The translations under genes and the position numbers were made by a program. Below are positions 46,973 through 59,169 of a stretch of 64,000 nt of DNA, piece by piece (the stretch's first letter is position 1; every line of letters begins with the position of its first letter). Where the stretch lies: contig NC_135786.1 of assembly GCF_051106095.1 (NCBI RefSeq), positions 16,852,501-16,916,500 on the forward strand, given 5' to 3'. This DNA comes from Pogona vitticeps. Taxonomy: Eukaryota; Chordata; Lepidosauria; Squamata; Agamidae. Under the pieces are notes generated by a model, which ran no database searches, was not told where the DNA came from, and was given only the letters and a program-made list of their open reading frames with translations.

Positions 46973-47095
46973 GTTATCTGGAAGTTGAGTCGTGGCCACC
47001 GGACTTCTTTCTTATTCGGCTGAAACGTTTTGCTCGTCATCCAAGTAGCTGCTGCTACTTCAGAAAGAAGTCCAGTTGCCACGAGTCAGCTTCCA
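46973..47095. repeat. Imperfect inverted repeat upstream of TFAP2C
   Basis: GGAAGTTGAGTCGTGGCCAC, then GGACTTCTTTCT, pairs with AGAAAGAAGTCCAGTTGCC, then ACGAGTCAGCTTCC. The loop holds GAAACGTTTTG and CATCCAAGTAGCT, a string common in vertebrate dispersed repeats. Confidence 0.8.
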
Positions 47096-50000
47096 CATGG
47101 ACAGATTTGGTAATCAGGGGAAGGTTTTGGTTTATTTTTATTTTTCGCCCTCTTTCCCTGCTTCAAACTCTTGAATCTCCCCGCACAGCACTCCTACAGG
47201 TGAAAAACGAGGGGCGATTTCCACTGAATTCCTCTGAAGCCGCTTTTCAGAGCAGTCCAGGAAAGGATGGCACACCTGAGTCATCCTTGGAATCAAGCCC
47301 ACTCCAGCTCCTGAGATCAAAATGTCCCGGTTCCTGTTCACAAGGGACGAGATTCTTGATCCAGGGGAGTCGGGCAGCCAACCGCGGTGCTCCTAGCTCT
47401 GAAGACAGGCCCCCTCTATGCCCACTTTCGGAGGGCTGAGCCTCACCGAATTCTTCACCTCAGACTAGCTTAGGATTGCTTTCCTTCTCTGGCAACGAGC
47501 CTGGGGCTCCTCCTAAGACGAACAGGTATGTGTGTGCAGTAGAAAGCTCCGGTGGTCACAGCGACAACAAATCAGGCCGGCTTTCGGGTGCCACAAGATT
47601 CTGTTGAATTCGTTTTTCCGCTAATTTAAGCCAAATTCCAACTGAATTTGAAGGGAAGCCGGCTAAAATAAGCTGCTCTCCAGCCCGTTCTCTGGAGAGC
47701 GTTAATCAGGTGGCGAAATCGATTTAGCATAACAATAACTCTTACATTTATTAGGCGAGCAAACAAAAGCATCTTTTGGTGTCCACGCCCTTCTGCTAAA
47801 CTACCTCGTCCTCCCCCTGTAAAAGGACAATTACGAAGAGGGGGAAAAATACTGACATGAGAAGACCCAGATTTTTAATATTTTAAAAGGATGGCTCACA
47901 GGGACGGATGAAAATAAAACGGGCATTCAGGTATGGTCAGCGCCGGAGAGACGCCCACCTACCGCTATGACTTCTTTCGCATCCGCTTTGTATAGGATCA
48001 TCCTTTTAGGGACCGTTGGGCGTGAGTTAAGGAGCCTATTGAAATAAATAGGATTTTTTTAAAAAAGAGTGCCGTTCCGGGCTCATCGCTTTGCGCTTGG
48101 GGTGTGATTCCCGTGGATTTCTGTCGGTATCCGCCTCGCCTATCCATCGTTTTATGTCTCTTTGCTATTCGTTAAAGCCAAAAAAGTTGCGATGACTTTA
48201 ACAAGGAGAGGGAGCAGCTTTCAATCAACGGACGTCATCATCGTCCAGAGTAGCTATTCCTCGTTACTGTACGAAAGTAGTGAGAGTTTAAAAAGCAGAC
48301 TGAAATCCTCTATGCTTCTTCGGTAGATCCGAATGCCTCTAAACGAATGAGACCTATTTCCGAGTAAGCTGTAGGATCTGACTACCGTCCCAAGGTTACC
48401 AAAAGGGATTTATTTAATAATCATATGCTGTCTTTCGGAAGGAGTTGGCATTTCAGGCGCACTACTATATAGGATAAATTCCTGGAACAGCTGGAGGCTT
48501 TCTCTCTGCCATTAAATACTCCGATTCCAGACACTAGTGCGCTTCCCTTAAACCCTCCCTGATCTCAATGAAGCCCTGTCTCCATCCAGTTTATTCAAGC
48601 CTCCTAGGTTAGTCGTTTGACACCATTCTCCTCCTTTCGTTTAAAACATTTCCCCCCCAGAAAATCTGCGAATTTGCAGAAAGGCGATTTTAAGTACCTT
48701 CTAATCTATGCCGTAGTAGCCCAGAACGGGCGGTCGTGTTTAAATCAGGATAATTTCCTTGCCAGGTGGGGCTGCCACCTGACAGCCATTTCTATGGGAG
48801 AAAGCTTCGCGGAAAGTGGCGGGACTTACTTCTGAGGAAACATGGCTAGGCTCGTGTTGCAGAGCAGGAAAATCTCCGCATTCAATTTGCATTTTTTTGC
48901 CTTCTGTGCACCTGAGCCCGGCCAGGGGAAGCACGTTACAGGAATTTACAAATTTATTCAGAAGTAAGTTTGAAGTGCAGTGAGGTTTACTACCACTTAA
49001 AGGTACGTAGGACAGCTTTAACGTTGTGTTGGGATCTCCCACCCACCCCCGCCAACCCGATGGAAATCAAGGGTATAAAAAGGCGCAACTTGAACCAAAT
49101 GAAAAAAAAAACAACAGCCCTCTTCCATATCTCCAGCTCACTCCGCTCGGCCTTTCCTGTTCACAGCGCGATGCTAAGCATGTTTCCTGGAAGGTGAAAC
49201 TCCCAATGTTCCGTGGGATTTACTCACAAGTAATGGCGAGGGTGTAAACCTTATTAAATCGTTTTGCACCTAGGTTGCAATCCCGCGCGCAAGTATTACC
49301 TGGGAGCACACATATCCTAATGAACGATAAAGGGCCTCTCTGTGGATAGGTTTGCGCTACGAGGCAGTTCGCCTCAGTTTTCTGTCTCTTTCCCTCAAGC
49401 CCCGTGCAGAGCCCTATTTTAGCTGAGGCTGGAGAGGAGCAGGAAGAACTTAAGAGGGTTCTTCTCGAGTTAGCAGGACCTGTTGGAATCACAGGCGATG
49501 TGGCTTACAAGAACACTTCTCCACTCCCAACTTTCAAACGGCGCTGCACGGGAAAAACGAAGGAACTAGGGCTGGAAAAGTTACCAAGTCTTTTCGGGTT
49601 TTGTTGTTGTTAAGGCAGTAGATATAATATTTAACTGTGGGTTTCAGATTTCTCCCGTCCCGTCTGAATTTGCATTTGGGGTTAGTTTTTTAAAAAACTC
49701 ATTGACCACTTCGATTTTTTCTTTTAATATACTTTAGTAGCAAATGATGATTTCGGGGGTGGCGCCGGAAGGCTTACCCCAGGAAATCGTCTAGTGGGAA
49801 ATCTACCATCAAACAGGCCGATTTAATATGACTTATGCTCAAGCGGTGGGAGTGACGTCGTGCCTCCCTCTTCAAAAGTGGCTCCAAAAGCAGGGGTGAT
49901 AGAAAATAAGATTTTAAAAAAGGTACATAGATTTGCGATGCTTTCTGACTTTTCATGGTGCAACGAGAGCAACAAAACGCTGTCTCGGAAAATAAGCTTG

Positions 50001-50170
50001 TGGGGAAACCAGGAGTGGATTCTTTTATGAAAGGGCTCGTGCGTTTGATGCTGCTACTGATCACTGATTTCTGGGCAGAAACCATCTGTATTCCTTCCTG
50101 TATTCTCTGCATGCGCCTCCACGCCGACGCTGCTTTGCACCTGGTCTCCGGCTGATTTATGGGGGAGGGA

Positions 50171-50220
<50 letters not shown>

Positions 50221-52136
50221 GAAACAAACAAAAAAAGATCCCGCAAGGCCGAGACTCTGCCCACCCCCGCAAAACAGAATGCGATCCTTCAAGTCTTATG
50301 CGGAAGTGGTCCGGTGGAAACGCAAAGGGTTGCATAAAGCCAGAAATATAAACCAAAGGTTGCGAGTAGCTCCCCCTGCCCTTTCCGCTTTGAAATTGAC
50401 CAGGTGAAGATTCCAGCGAAGATGTTACTGACCAGGTAGAAAGGTGGGGGGGGGGGGAGAGAGAGAGAGCTAATCGCCGAACGATTATCCTGAGCTCTGT
50501 TATCTCTCAATCTGGCACGCAGGTGCTGAATCATAGTCCTGAATGGGGCCCAGTAGGGGCAAAAGAATCTGCATTTACCACAAAAAGGTGCAGTTTACCT
50601 TCGCTTCTCTCTCTCTCGCTGCAGCGCTTGGCGTCATTAAGACTAGCCATCTCAATAAGAAAAAACACAGCTAACCTTGCAAATTCCCCCTATGAATGAC
50701 AGATCGTGATTTTCTCTCTCTTTAACTGCCACTTGCTTTATATCCTATTAAGCTGTTCTTGCAGAAGTGCCTACCTTTGAGAGAGGGGGGGAATCAGAAA
50801 GTTGTAATTTAAATTATTAAGAACGAGGTCGGAGATGCTGGTTACCCCTTGCTTTCAGAAGTGTCGGTCAGAACACGGTGAGATGTTTCAGAAACAAATT
50901 AGCTGCAATACCTAATTCATCTTTGTCAACGTTTTAAGGTGACTTTTTTTAAAAAAAGAAAGGTCAAATGCAGTATTTTAAAATATCAGAATGAATTTGT
51001 CCTACTTTATTTTCAAATTGACTTTACTGATATTCACTTCATTTCATCCAAAACCTTTAAGGAAGGTTGGGATACAGGTATCCTTGCTGAGAAGTTAACA
51101 TCCCTTGAATTTTCAGTACTTGATCTACCTTTAAGTACTTGATCTACCTTTAAGTTAAAAGGTGACTTTAGAAAATTAAACTTTTGATAAAAATTGAACT
51201 GATTGTAAATTCTTTTACAAGATCCCAGTTTTATGTATCTTTTCTCAAAATTAAACCTATATCTGTTCAGTGGACATTACAGTACTCCCAAGTAAATTGC
51301 TGCAACCTCCCAGTGCAACGTGTATCTGTTCAGAAGTAAAGCCCTTTGAGTTCAGTGAGACCTGTTTCCAGATTAAGCATGTACAGGATGCAAAGCCTTA
51401 ATTGTTTGTTCAGTGCATACAAGATCACTTCTACAGTATAATAACACAAATGTACATATTTGTTAGTCATCAATAAAATTTTTAAATCTGTATGATGCAG
51501 GGGGCCCCACCATTCCAAAGCAAATTAATTGAACATTTACATTTTCAGGAAAGAAGGCAGCAGCTGAGGAAAGATCTTTCTGACCAAATTAATGACATGC
51601 CTAAACACCTCCTCCATTCATACACAGGTCACTGACAATGCTAGTGGGAATGAGAAGAGATCACTTAGAAATAAAGCACCTTTTAAATATATGTCCTTAA
51701 ACTTGCACACAAACTTCTGTGTCTCAATGCAGAAATCCATTTTTATCTACCTTCTTAGACAGGTTTCAAGATCACAACTCCCACTAGAAGTAGCAATTTT
51801 GTTTAACTAAATTGCTTGGATGTCTTCCAGACCACCCTCCTGGGTTCCAAATGAATTGCTCTAAATATATTAAATGATCATAGGTGGAAGTGATGCTAAC
51901 AGACATTACAAATACTGTATGAACTTTTCAGCTGAGAACAGTAGAGAGGCATTCGTCTTATGCTTTGTAGGTGTGTGATATTCACAGTGCTAAATGCATT
52001 AACACTGTGGTGCTAGATACCAATTCTACTATGCACTGAATTACAGACGAATGTGGTACATCTAACCCAAAGTAAGCTGTACTGAGTTCAGTGGAGCTGA
52101 CTCCTAGTTAAATGTGCTTAGGATGCCTGTAAACTC
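47096..52136. other. Upstream region without genes or clear transposons
   Basis: Moderately CpG-rich unique sequence with an (AC)n run at 50171-50220 and degenerate copies of an 'acttactcc-aagtaa' motif near 48340-48380 and 51285-51400. No exon is supportable. It is likely regulatory DNA of the neighbouring developmental gene, by inference only. Confidence 0.5.
50171..50220. repeat. (AC)n microsatellite
   Basis: About 24 CA dinucleotides. Confidence 0.97.
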
Positions 52137-52162
52137 GAGAGAGAGAGAGAGAGAGAGAGAGA
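52137..52162. repeat. (GA)n microsatellite
   Basis: A pure GA run of about 26 bp. Confidence 0.95.
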
Positions 52163-52485
52163 GTGTATATAAAAGCACTCATGCTCTGGCTGTGTGTAAC
52201 AACTTTTCTATAATTATAGAAAGGCTATAACCAGTGCAAAGTCAAACAGCTGCTGTTTTGTTTTGTTAAGACAAAAAGAGCTGTACTTTTGCCAGCAACG
52301 CCTTGGGCCATTTAATTTGCTTATAAGAATTGGACAGTGAGCTAACTAGAAATATTGAGCCTTTGAAGGGGTAAAAACCGATAGCAGGTCGATGTTCCCA
52401 CTTCCTAAATGGCCTCCTTGGAAATACGCCCCCAGCCATTTTCACAGGTTTATGAAAAAGTGTGGAGGTATTTATTTTTTAAAAA

Positions 52486-52553
52486 ACTACAGCTCCCATA
52501 ATTCTGCCAACCAGCATGGCCACTCCAGCTGGGGGATTCTGGGAGCTGTAGTA
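52486..52553. mobile_element. hAT-like MITE remnant (palindrome)
   Basis: AACTACAGCTCCCATAATTC pairs with GGGATTCTGGGAGCTGTAGT, with ACCAGCATGGCCACTCCAG in the centre. Confidence 0.65.
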
Positions 52554-53249
52554 AACTTTTCTTAGATCTGACCTTTCAATATGGAAATATTGGAGATTAA
52601 ATAACAACAAACAAGTCTTGATGATTTCCAGAGGATAATGATGAAATCCTGCAACTTAAGGAGTGAAGTCAAGAAGAAACGGGGGGGGGGGGGGGAGGAA
52701 TCTATCTGAATAGTAAAAGATGGATTGCTTTATATTTAAAGAAAATATGGACTGACATTCACTTGCAACAGGTAGATGCGTGCTTAAAAGATCTATTCTG
52801 ATTGCTGTTTTTGCTTCCCTGTACTACCGGATGAGGTACAGATTTTCAGTGAAGAAATACCAGGAAATGAACTTTTCTTGGATTCCTAATGAAGAGTTCT
52901 GTGTAGCTCTCAAGGCAGCTCCTACTGCCCTGATAGAAGTTGGTTCAATGTTATCAAGCACAAACTTTTTAAAAATCCTATTCTGCTCCTGTGTTTTTTT
53001 ATTCCCAAAGGGTATCCCTGTTAGTTGCCACAGTGAAAAGTACAAAATAATCTCACACAGGCAAGTTCGCAGCAGCTGTACCTCACGTCTTCAGATGCAT
53101 GAGTTTTTTAATATATATAAGAAAATATTGTATTTTTATGGCAATGTATACTATAAAAATATAATAATAATTGTATATTTGCCTCATAATAATATGAGGC
53201 CCAGCTCCTTTCCATGTTTAACCAGAAGTAAATCACACTGAGAACCCGT

Positions 53250-53440
53250 GTGGGTGTAGTGGATAAGGTGAGGGACTAGGACTCAAAAGACACGGGTTCA
53301 AATCTCTGCTGAGCCATCGGAACTCATTGGGGGTGGTACTGGTAAAATCACTCCTTAAATATCTCACATACCTTGAAAACCCCATTAGGATCACCATAGA
53401 TCGCAAGAGGCTTGATAGCGCATAATAAACAAATCAGGCC
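53250..53440 (+). mobile_element. Sauria-type SINE, full-length
   Basis: Box A-like TGTAGTGGATAAGGTGAGG, box B-like GGTTCAAATCT, the GAACTCATTGGGGGTG body, and a tail AGGATCACCATAGATCGCAA then GAGGCTTGATAGC, of RTE/BovB type. It is not a functional tRNA gene. Confidence 0.85.
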
Positions 53441-53554
53441 AGTTTCATGGTGGGACTGGCAAAGATACATACCTAACTAGGATTGCGACAGGTGAAACTC
53501 GCCCCCCGGCCCATCCTCACTCGCTTATCGCCAAATTTCCAGCCTGCCCTTAAG

Positions 53555-53645
53555 AAGCACAAGGGCAGGGACCTGGTCGTAACTGACTAGATAGGCGGGA
53601 TATAAATTCAATAAATAAATAAATAAATAAATAAAATAATAAAAG
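53555..53645 (+). mobile_element. LINE 3' tail with (AATA)n
   Basis: GGTCGTAACTGACTAGATAG, GCGGGATATAAATTC and an (AATA)n run match the tails at 24382 and 61993. Confidence 0.65.
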
Positions 53646-53649
53646 ATGG

Positions 53650-55210
53650 CAACCTCCCCTGCCCGTTCCGCATGGGAGCAAGTCTCTCTCTCTCTCTTTC
53701 TCTCTCTGCAGGGCGAGGGGGTCTCTCACTTCATAGCGAGAACCTGAGATCCGGCCGGCTGAAGGAAAACGATTTTTCTTCTTGGAAAGGATTAAACTTT
53801 GGTACAAAATCGAGTTCTTCCAGCCTTGGCGACTGGCCCTGCAGGGTTCCGGCAGAGCTCCCGGCCAATGCTGGGGACGTCTTTTTAGGAACCAACGGAA
53901 AGGGAAACGTAGCAGGGAAGTAGATCGCGCTTTGGACACACGCGGGGCTTCCGAGGAGGCTCCCCAGCCCGACCGAAAGCGGAGCCTTTGGGCTTCCAGC
54001 CCGATCGGAGAAGCTGTCAGAACGGAGCGCTCCGAGGAATTCCAGGGCGCGCCGGGTCCCCCCCAGGTCCTAAAGGCGACCCCTCTAAACTCCCCAGTGT
54101 CAAGCTTGAACCAAGGAAGGCGCCTGGCTTGTCTTTCTCTGCTTCCCCCCCCCCCCACGCGCCGCTTTCCAGCAACACACATTTCTCAGGGCATCCGAGG
54201 AAACCACTGGGCGTTGGAACCAGAGAACTCGACTCCCCCGCTTGCCCGGAGCCGAAGAAAGAGACTCGCGTTTGGGGTTAAGCTTCTGCGCGCTTCCCTT
54301 GGGAACCCATCCTGCTGTCTTCTGTTGGCTCCCAAAGACAGGCGCGCCTACTTGGGAGTAAACCCCTTGCCACGCGGAGGGACTTGCTTCCGAGGAAAGC
54401 ACGCCGCATCCCATGCTCTCAAGGAGGTTTCCTTCCCAGGCAGAAGGGAGCCCTTCCAGAAGCAGGGTGTAAGCAATTACTCTCGAGTCACTACGGCCTG
54501 GACTGCAGTGCGTTCACGTTCACACACACACACACACACACACACCACGCCGCCTTCGCGTCTCCTACTCCACAGGGAGCGAGAAGAACGGGCAGTTAAG
54601 CAAGCAGAACCCCACGAGGGGGGAGATCCACCTAAGGTTCCCGAGGATTAGCCGGGCTTGGGCTCAGGAAAGGTCACCCCGCCACCCCTTTCCACCACCA
54701 CCCCCACAAAAAAGTCACCCTCGGGCTTTTTCTTTTCTCCAGCACCAGCAAAGCCCTGACAACCCCCACGTCCCCCCCCCCCCGGGCTTCGATGTTCTGC
54801 GGGAATCTTTAAAATAAACTAAATAAAGTAGACGTACTTGCCAGTCGAGTCTCCCCAGCAAAGCCATGAGCCACCCGACGGGGCTTCACCGAGCACTGGG
54901 CACGTGGAAGGTTTTTTTTTGGCGGGGGGCGTCTTGAACCCCAGCCAGGCGCCGCCGCCGCTCTTTAACTGAAGTCCGGTCCAAAGCGCTCCACCTGGGC
55001 GCACGGCGAGGACGAGTCAGGCGCCTGCGCAGAACTCTCCCGGTCGACTTCTACGTCTACCCCCTTCCTTCTTCCCCCTCCCCTCTCCTCCCCTCCCCTC
55101 CCTCCCCGCGTCTGCCGGCTCTTAGCATGACATTCCTCGTTTTTCTGGCTGGCTCTGATTCCTTCTCGCTTCAACTCCCGGAGAAGCATCAGATGGCAGC
55201 CTCGTGGCGG
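53650..55210. promoter_or_regulatory. Orphan CpG island upstream of TFAP2C
   Basis: About 1.5 kb of CpG-dense DNA centred some 9 kb upstream of the TFAP2C start. GCGCCTGCGCAG near 55020 fits an NRF1 site, and AGATGGCAGCC near 55192 is YY1-like. A 289-codon plus-strand frame and a 210-codon minus-strand frame cross it, but both are low-complexity and rich in chance Arg/Pro/Ser codons with no domain. It could be a promoter for a non-coding RNA, an alternative TFAP2C first exon, or a distal regulatory island. Confidence 0.55.
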
Positions 55211-55393
55211 GGCTGGAACTGTTGATTAACCGACTACCTGGACGGCCAGCTTGCTTCCCATACATGCACGGTCACGCTTTACATAAAGAAATAAAATACG
55301 GAGGGAAAGCATTGGGGGCGGCGGCTTGGGTTTTTTTGGTAAGAGCTCTAAAGGTGCCAACGATCGCTTCATCGGACGTAGACGGTCTTTGCA

Positions 55394-55622
55394 CAGCCAG
55401 GTTTAGGTGTCTGGCTGTGGAGCTAGACGTTGGGAGTTCGATTCCCCACTGTGCCTCCTGGGGGTGTTAGAGCCAGCCTGTGTGGCCTTGAGCAAGCTGC
55501 ACACTCTCAAGGCACACCCCCCCCCAAAAGAAGCGAATGGTAAACCACATCTTTGTGCCCTCTACCTAGAAAACCCTGAAAAGGGTCGCCACAAATCAGA
55601 ATCGAATAGACGGTATTTTTAA
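55394..55622 (+). mobile_element. Sauria-type SINE, full-length
   Basis: GGGAGTTCGATTCCCCACTG (box B), CAGCCTGTGTGGCCTTGAGC, and the tail GGGTCGCCACAAATCAGAAT then CGAATAGACGG. Confidence 0.85.
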
Positions 55623-55940
55623 GGATAACAAATTATTCAGCTTCCCCGGCAAACTGTTTTAGAGCAGGCATTGCCAAGGATTTATTCTCTTTCCAGCAGT
55701 AGAACCGGTAGAAATCCTTCAGGTGAAGTTTTTCGCAGCCTGCAGATGGGAGAAAGCAAAGGGCCGTTCGCTCGATTTCCCCTGGTCTGTCCGCTTTTGT
55801 TTTCCTTACGCTGCAACGGTCGCTGCTTTTCAAAACTCTATTAATGCAACAGAAAGAGTGGATGTTGGGGAACCTTCCGTTTTTATGTTACAGGAGGAAA
55901 GTCCTTTTAAAATATCGACCTTTTCTCTAATTCCTGGTGA

Positions 55941-56005
55941 ACACGTGGACGTCTACGAAAGCTCATATTAAAATATGACACTGAGTCTTTAAGGTGCCAC
56001 GGATT
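55941..56005 (+). mobile_element. Retroelement tail (Penelope-like?)
   Basis: CTACGAAAGCTCATATTAAA and GAGTCTTTAAGGTGCCACGG match the recurrent reptile tail also seen at 4775-4860. Confidence 0.5.
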
Positions 56006-56231
56006 TTTGTCTTTCTCTCTCTCTATATATATATAAACTCCTCCCCCCCCTTTTGGCGATATATATATTTTTAAAATTCTCTCTTTGGGTTTTGCCTGAT
56101 ATACTAAAAACCAGCAACAGGTGAGATTTGAACTCGGTCTGCTCACGTGTATGGAATATTAAATAGTGTTCTTTCGGTGTCCTGTGACCACTTTTCCGCT
56201 CCATAGTCAAGAACGGTAGGTTCCTACCCGC

Positions 56232-56735
56232 TAAGAACTTGTTGCTGTTTTTATATGCCATGAACTCCATCCGATTTACGGCGACCCCATGAATGAGCCA
56301 TCTCAAAAACGTCCTAACCTCAACAGCCCTGCTCAGTTCTTGTAGACTCAACCCTGTGGCTTCCCTTAGGCGGTCAGTCCATTTCAAAGTTGGTCTTCCT
56401 CTGTTCCTGCTGCCTTCAAACTTTCGCAGCATTATTGTCTTTTTACAGAGAATCCTGCCTTCTCACGATGTGCCCGAAGTAGGGCAACCTCAGTTTCAAC
56501 ATTTTTGCCTCCAAGGATAGTTCAGGCTTGATTTGGTCTAGGACCCATTTATTTGGCTTTCTTGCTGTCCAGAGTATCCACAAAGCTTTCCACCAGCACT
56601 ACATTTCAAACGAATCATCTTTTTTTTCCTGTCAGCTTTCTTAACTGTCCAGCTTTCACACCTATATATCGTGATGGGAAGTACAGGAGGAACACATGCT
56701 AAGAACTTACCGTTTATAAAATTAGGAAGAAACAA
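56232..56735 (-). mobile_element. RTE LINE ORF 3' end
   Basis: The minus-strand frame reads MLRKFEGSRNRGRPTLKWTD, LREATGLSLQELSRAVE and RTFLRWLIHGVAVNRMEFMA, fitting the RTE/BovB C-terminal GRGRP..RWLD and W..AV.GVA..R signatures. Upstream CESWTVKKADRKK is the RTE CE.W...K...K segment. Confidence 0.8.
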
Positions 56736-59169
56736 CGGAATAAAGATACCTACCCAAGTTGTTTAGCTGACAGTTCACACGAGACTACCACGTTGTAACA
56801 AAACCCACAAGCGGGCTGTAGCTTTATTACGTCCAGCTACTATGCCACTGTGTGTGGACGCGCGCAAGCTCTCGAATTCTCCAGCAATCTGGATCAAGGT
56901 AGCTGTTAAAACGGTGGGGGCAAGAACAAAGCTTTGGCTGGATATTTCCGCCTGCTGCTAAACTGAGTTCTAAGTTTCTTGCCTCCCCTTTCTAATCTTG
57001 ACTGACGAAGCGTTCTGGAGAACTCAAAAGCTTACACACCAGTTGCAGCTGGTCTCAATTAACGGCACTCCCTGCTTGCTCTTAGGGTTCAACGCGGCCA
57101 CCTTCCGTCTTCGCCATTCCGTCCCCGCCCATGCTGGTGCATTATGTTTAATTACAGCTGGCCAACATAAACTTTGAAGGTGGACGTCCACTGTAGATGC
57201 GGGAGCTAGTGTCGTCCTCTCCCCCTCCCCTGCAGTTGAATGAGACCGGGCGGAAGAAAAATAGAAAAGGTTCGTGAATTTGGAAAGCGGGGCGCGCACG
57301 AGCTAAACCTGGATATCAATGAAGCAACAGGTGTGGGAGCTTGGACGGCGTCACAGCGGGCTGTGAAACTAGGAAGCCACCCAAAAAGGCATTCAAGGGA
57401 AAGTGAGTTTTTAGAAGGAAGGGGGAAGAAGTTAGACAAGAAGGGAAGAGAGGAGGTGGCGCTCTTCGAGTTTTAATAACTTTAGAGACAATTCTAGAGT
57501 GTTGAAGTCAGGAAAGACTATGGCATTGGCGCGCACGCCCTCCCAGGCTCCTTTATTGGAAGAAAGGCGGAATGCAAACAAAACAAGTAAATTGCCGATC
57601 AAAAAATGCTCCCAGTCCCCAAGGTTTTTAGTTTTGGAGCGTGCAATTCCGTCTCCTTTTCGGCGATCCGTGGCGACTGAATGCGCCTTGAGTGCCGCGG
57701 ACGTGGCTTGGAGGCAAACCGGCGTAGGTTAAGTTGGCACGAAACTGCGTTAAATACCAGGACTCGCCTCGATCTGCTCCACAGCTTAAATCTGCTGCTG
57801 AGTTCGTCGCCCTCAAGTCCCCGCTTCCGTTTGGCAAGTAGGGGGGGAGGGAATACGAGACTGGCCGACTCCGCGGGGTTCTTGGGAGGATGAAATAAAT
57901 AATGCTGGGGGAAAGCTGGCGTGACTCTTCGGTGTAACACTAGCCTAGAAGGGAGAGGGCTCTCGGATTTAATTATTTAAAATAATGATTGAAGTTTCTC
58001 TTCTGAGAATGATAGGCGAGCTCTCTCTGGCCTCGTGCCGAATTCCGTATAAAGGATTTCACGATACCGTGGCTTTGGAAGTCGCACCAGCAAGAACTTC
58101 CGGACAGTAAGAGGTGTTCAACAGTCGAGTAAACCCCCTTGGCGGGTAGTGGAGGTTTTTAAATCCCTGGAGGTTTTTTAAATGGGGGTTGGAGGGCCAT
58201 TTTAGCGGTTCAGGGATATTTTAGCGGTGGGTTTCCTAGTTTGGAAGAGGGTGGGACGACCCCATCCACATATATAAGCGTATGTGGTTTTATTTATTTA
58301 TTTGAAATAGTTTTGCTCCGCCTTTCTCCTTAAAAGGACCCACGGCGGCTTACAACATTAAAAGGAAAATATCTTCTCCAACTTTAGCCACTCTCTGTCC
58401 CTTCTCTGTAAAGCAGACCCAGTGAAATAAAGCCATTTCAATGCTCCCGTTGACTTCGAGGGGTCGGCTGTAGCTTGGATTTCATCCGGGGCCAAGAATT
58501 TTCCTAGTGTGCGGATCGGAAGAAAGACGGCAACGATATGTTCCCAATATGTTTCTAAAAGAAGCGGGGAAATCCCGCACCTTGGCCCTCCTAAACTGGG
58601 CATCTCGAGTATTGCGAAGTTGAGAATCATTATTCTAGAATTAAGTCCCGCTGAGTTCCGCCGGACCTCCACTCCCTGCTTACTACGAGTGCATAGAAGT
58701 GTAGCTTTACCGCGCAATCCTAAAAGTAAGCCTCACTGCACTGAGCGCAGACCCTCTTGGGTTAGACACGACTTAACCGATAACTTTTAAATGCCCTTAA
58801 TTTAGATGCGGCATAAAGTAAATTAGCGTTGGCTGGAACTTGCCTTTCGACTTCCTATCGCTCGCTTCTCTCCCCTCTTTTCTTCATTCAGCCATATTTT
58901 CCATTCTCTTTCTCTTTTAAGTCGAAATGAAACAATCCTTTGCCCTTCCCCTTTTCAAGAAAGTTTTAATTTGCCAGGCATCTTAACCAAACAGCTTTAA
59001 TTCCAGGGAAAGCATTTTCCTCCATGCATATTTATTTTTATTAACATACACTGTATACGTATAAATTTCCCTCCTTTTATTTACACTGCTTCCAATTCAT
59101 CAGGGAAAGTCTCTGAAAGGAAAAAAAAAACTCCAATTCAAGCCAGAGTCTCTCTCCTATAATAATAAA
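56736..59169. other. Non-coding; CpG-rich patch at about 57230-57900
   Basis: Unique-looking sequence with a CpG-rich patch and a short reversed LINE tail at 58288-58360 (CCTTAAAAGGACCCACGGCG). No exon could be supported. Confidence 0.45.

Noticed and set aside
53250-53320. Possible tRNA gene (box A and box B present)
   Set aside because: This is the tRNA-like head of a SINE; the cloverleaf is not complete and an RTE-type tail follows.
53782-54651. 289-codon plus-strand open frame
   Set aside because: It lies in a CpG island where stops are rare, has low-complexity Arg/Pro/Ser composition, runs through an (AC)n repeat and shows no recognisable domain.
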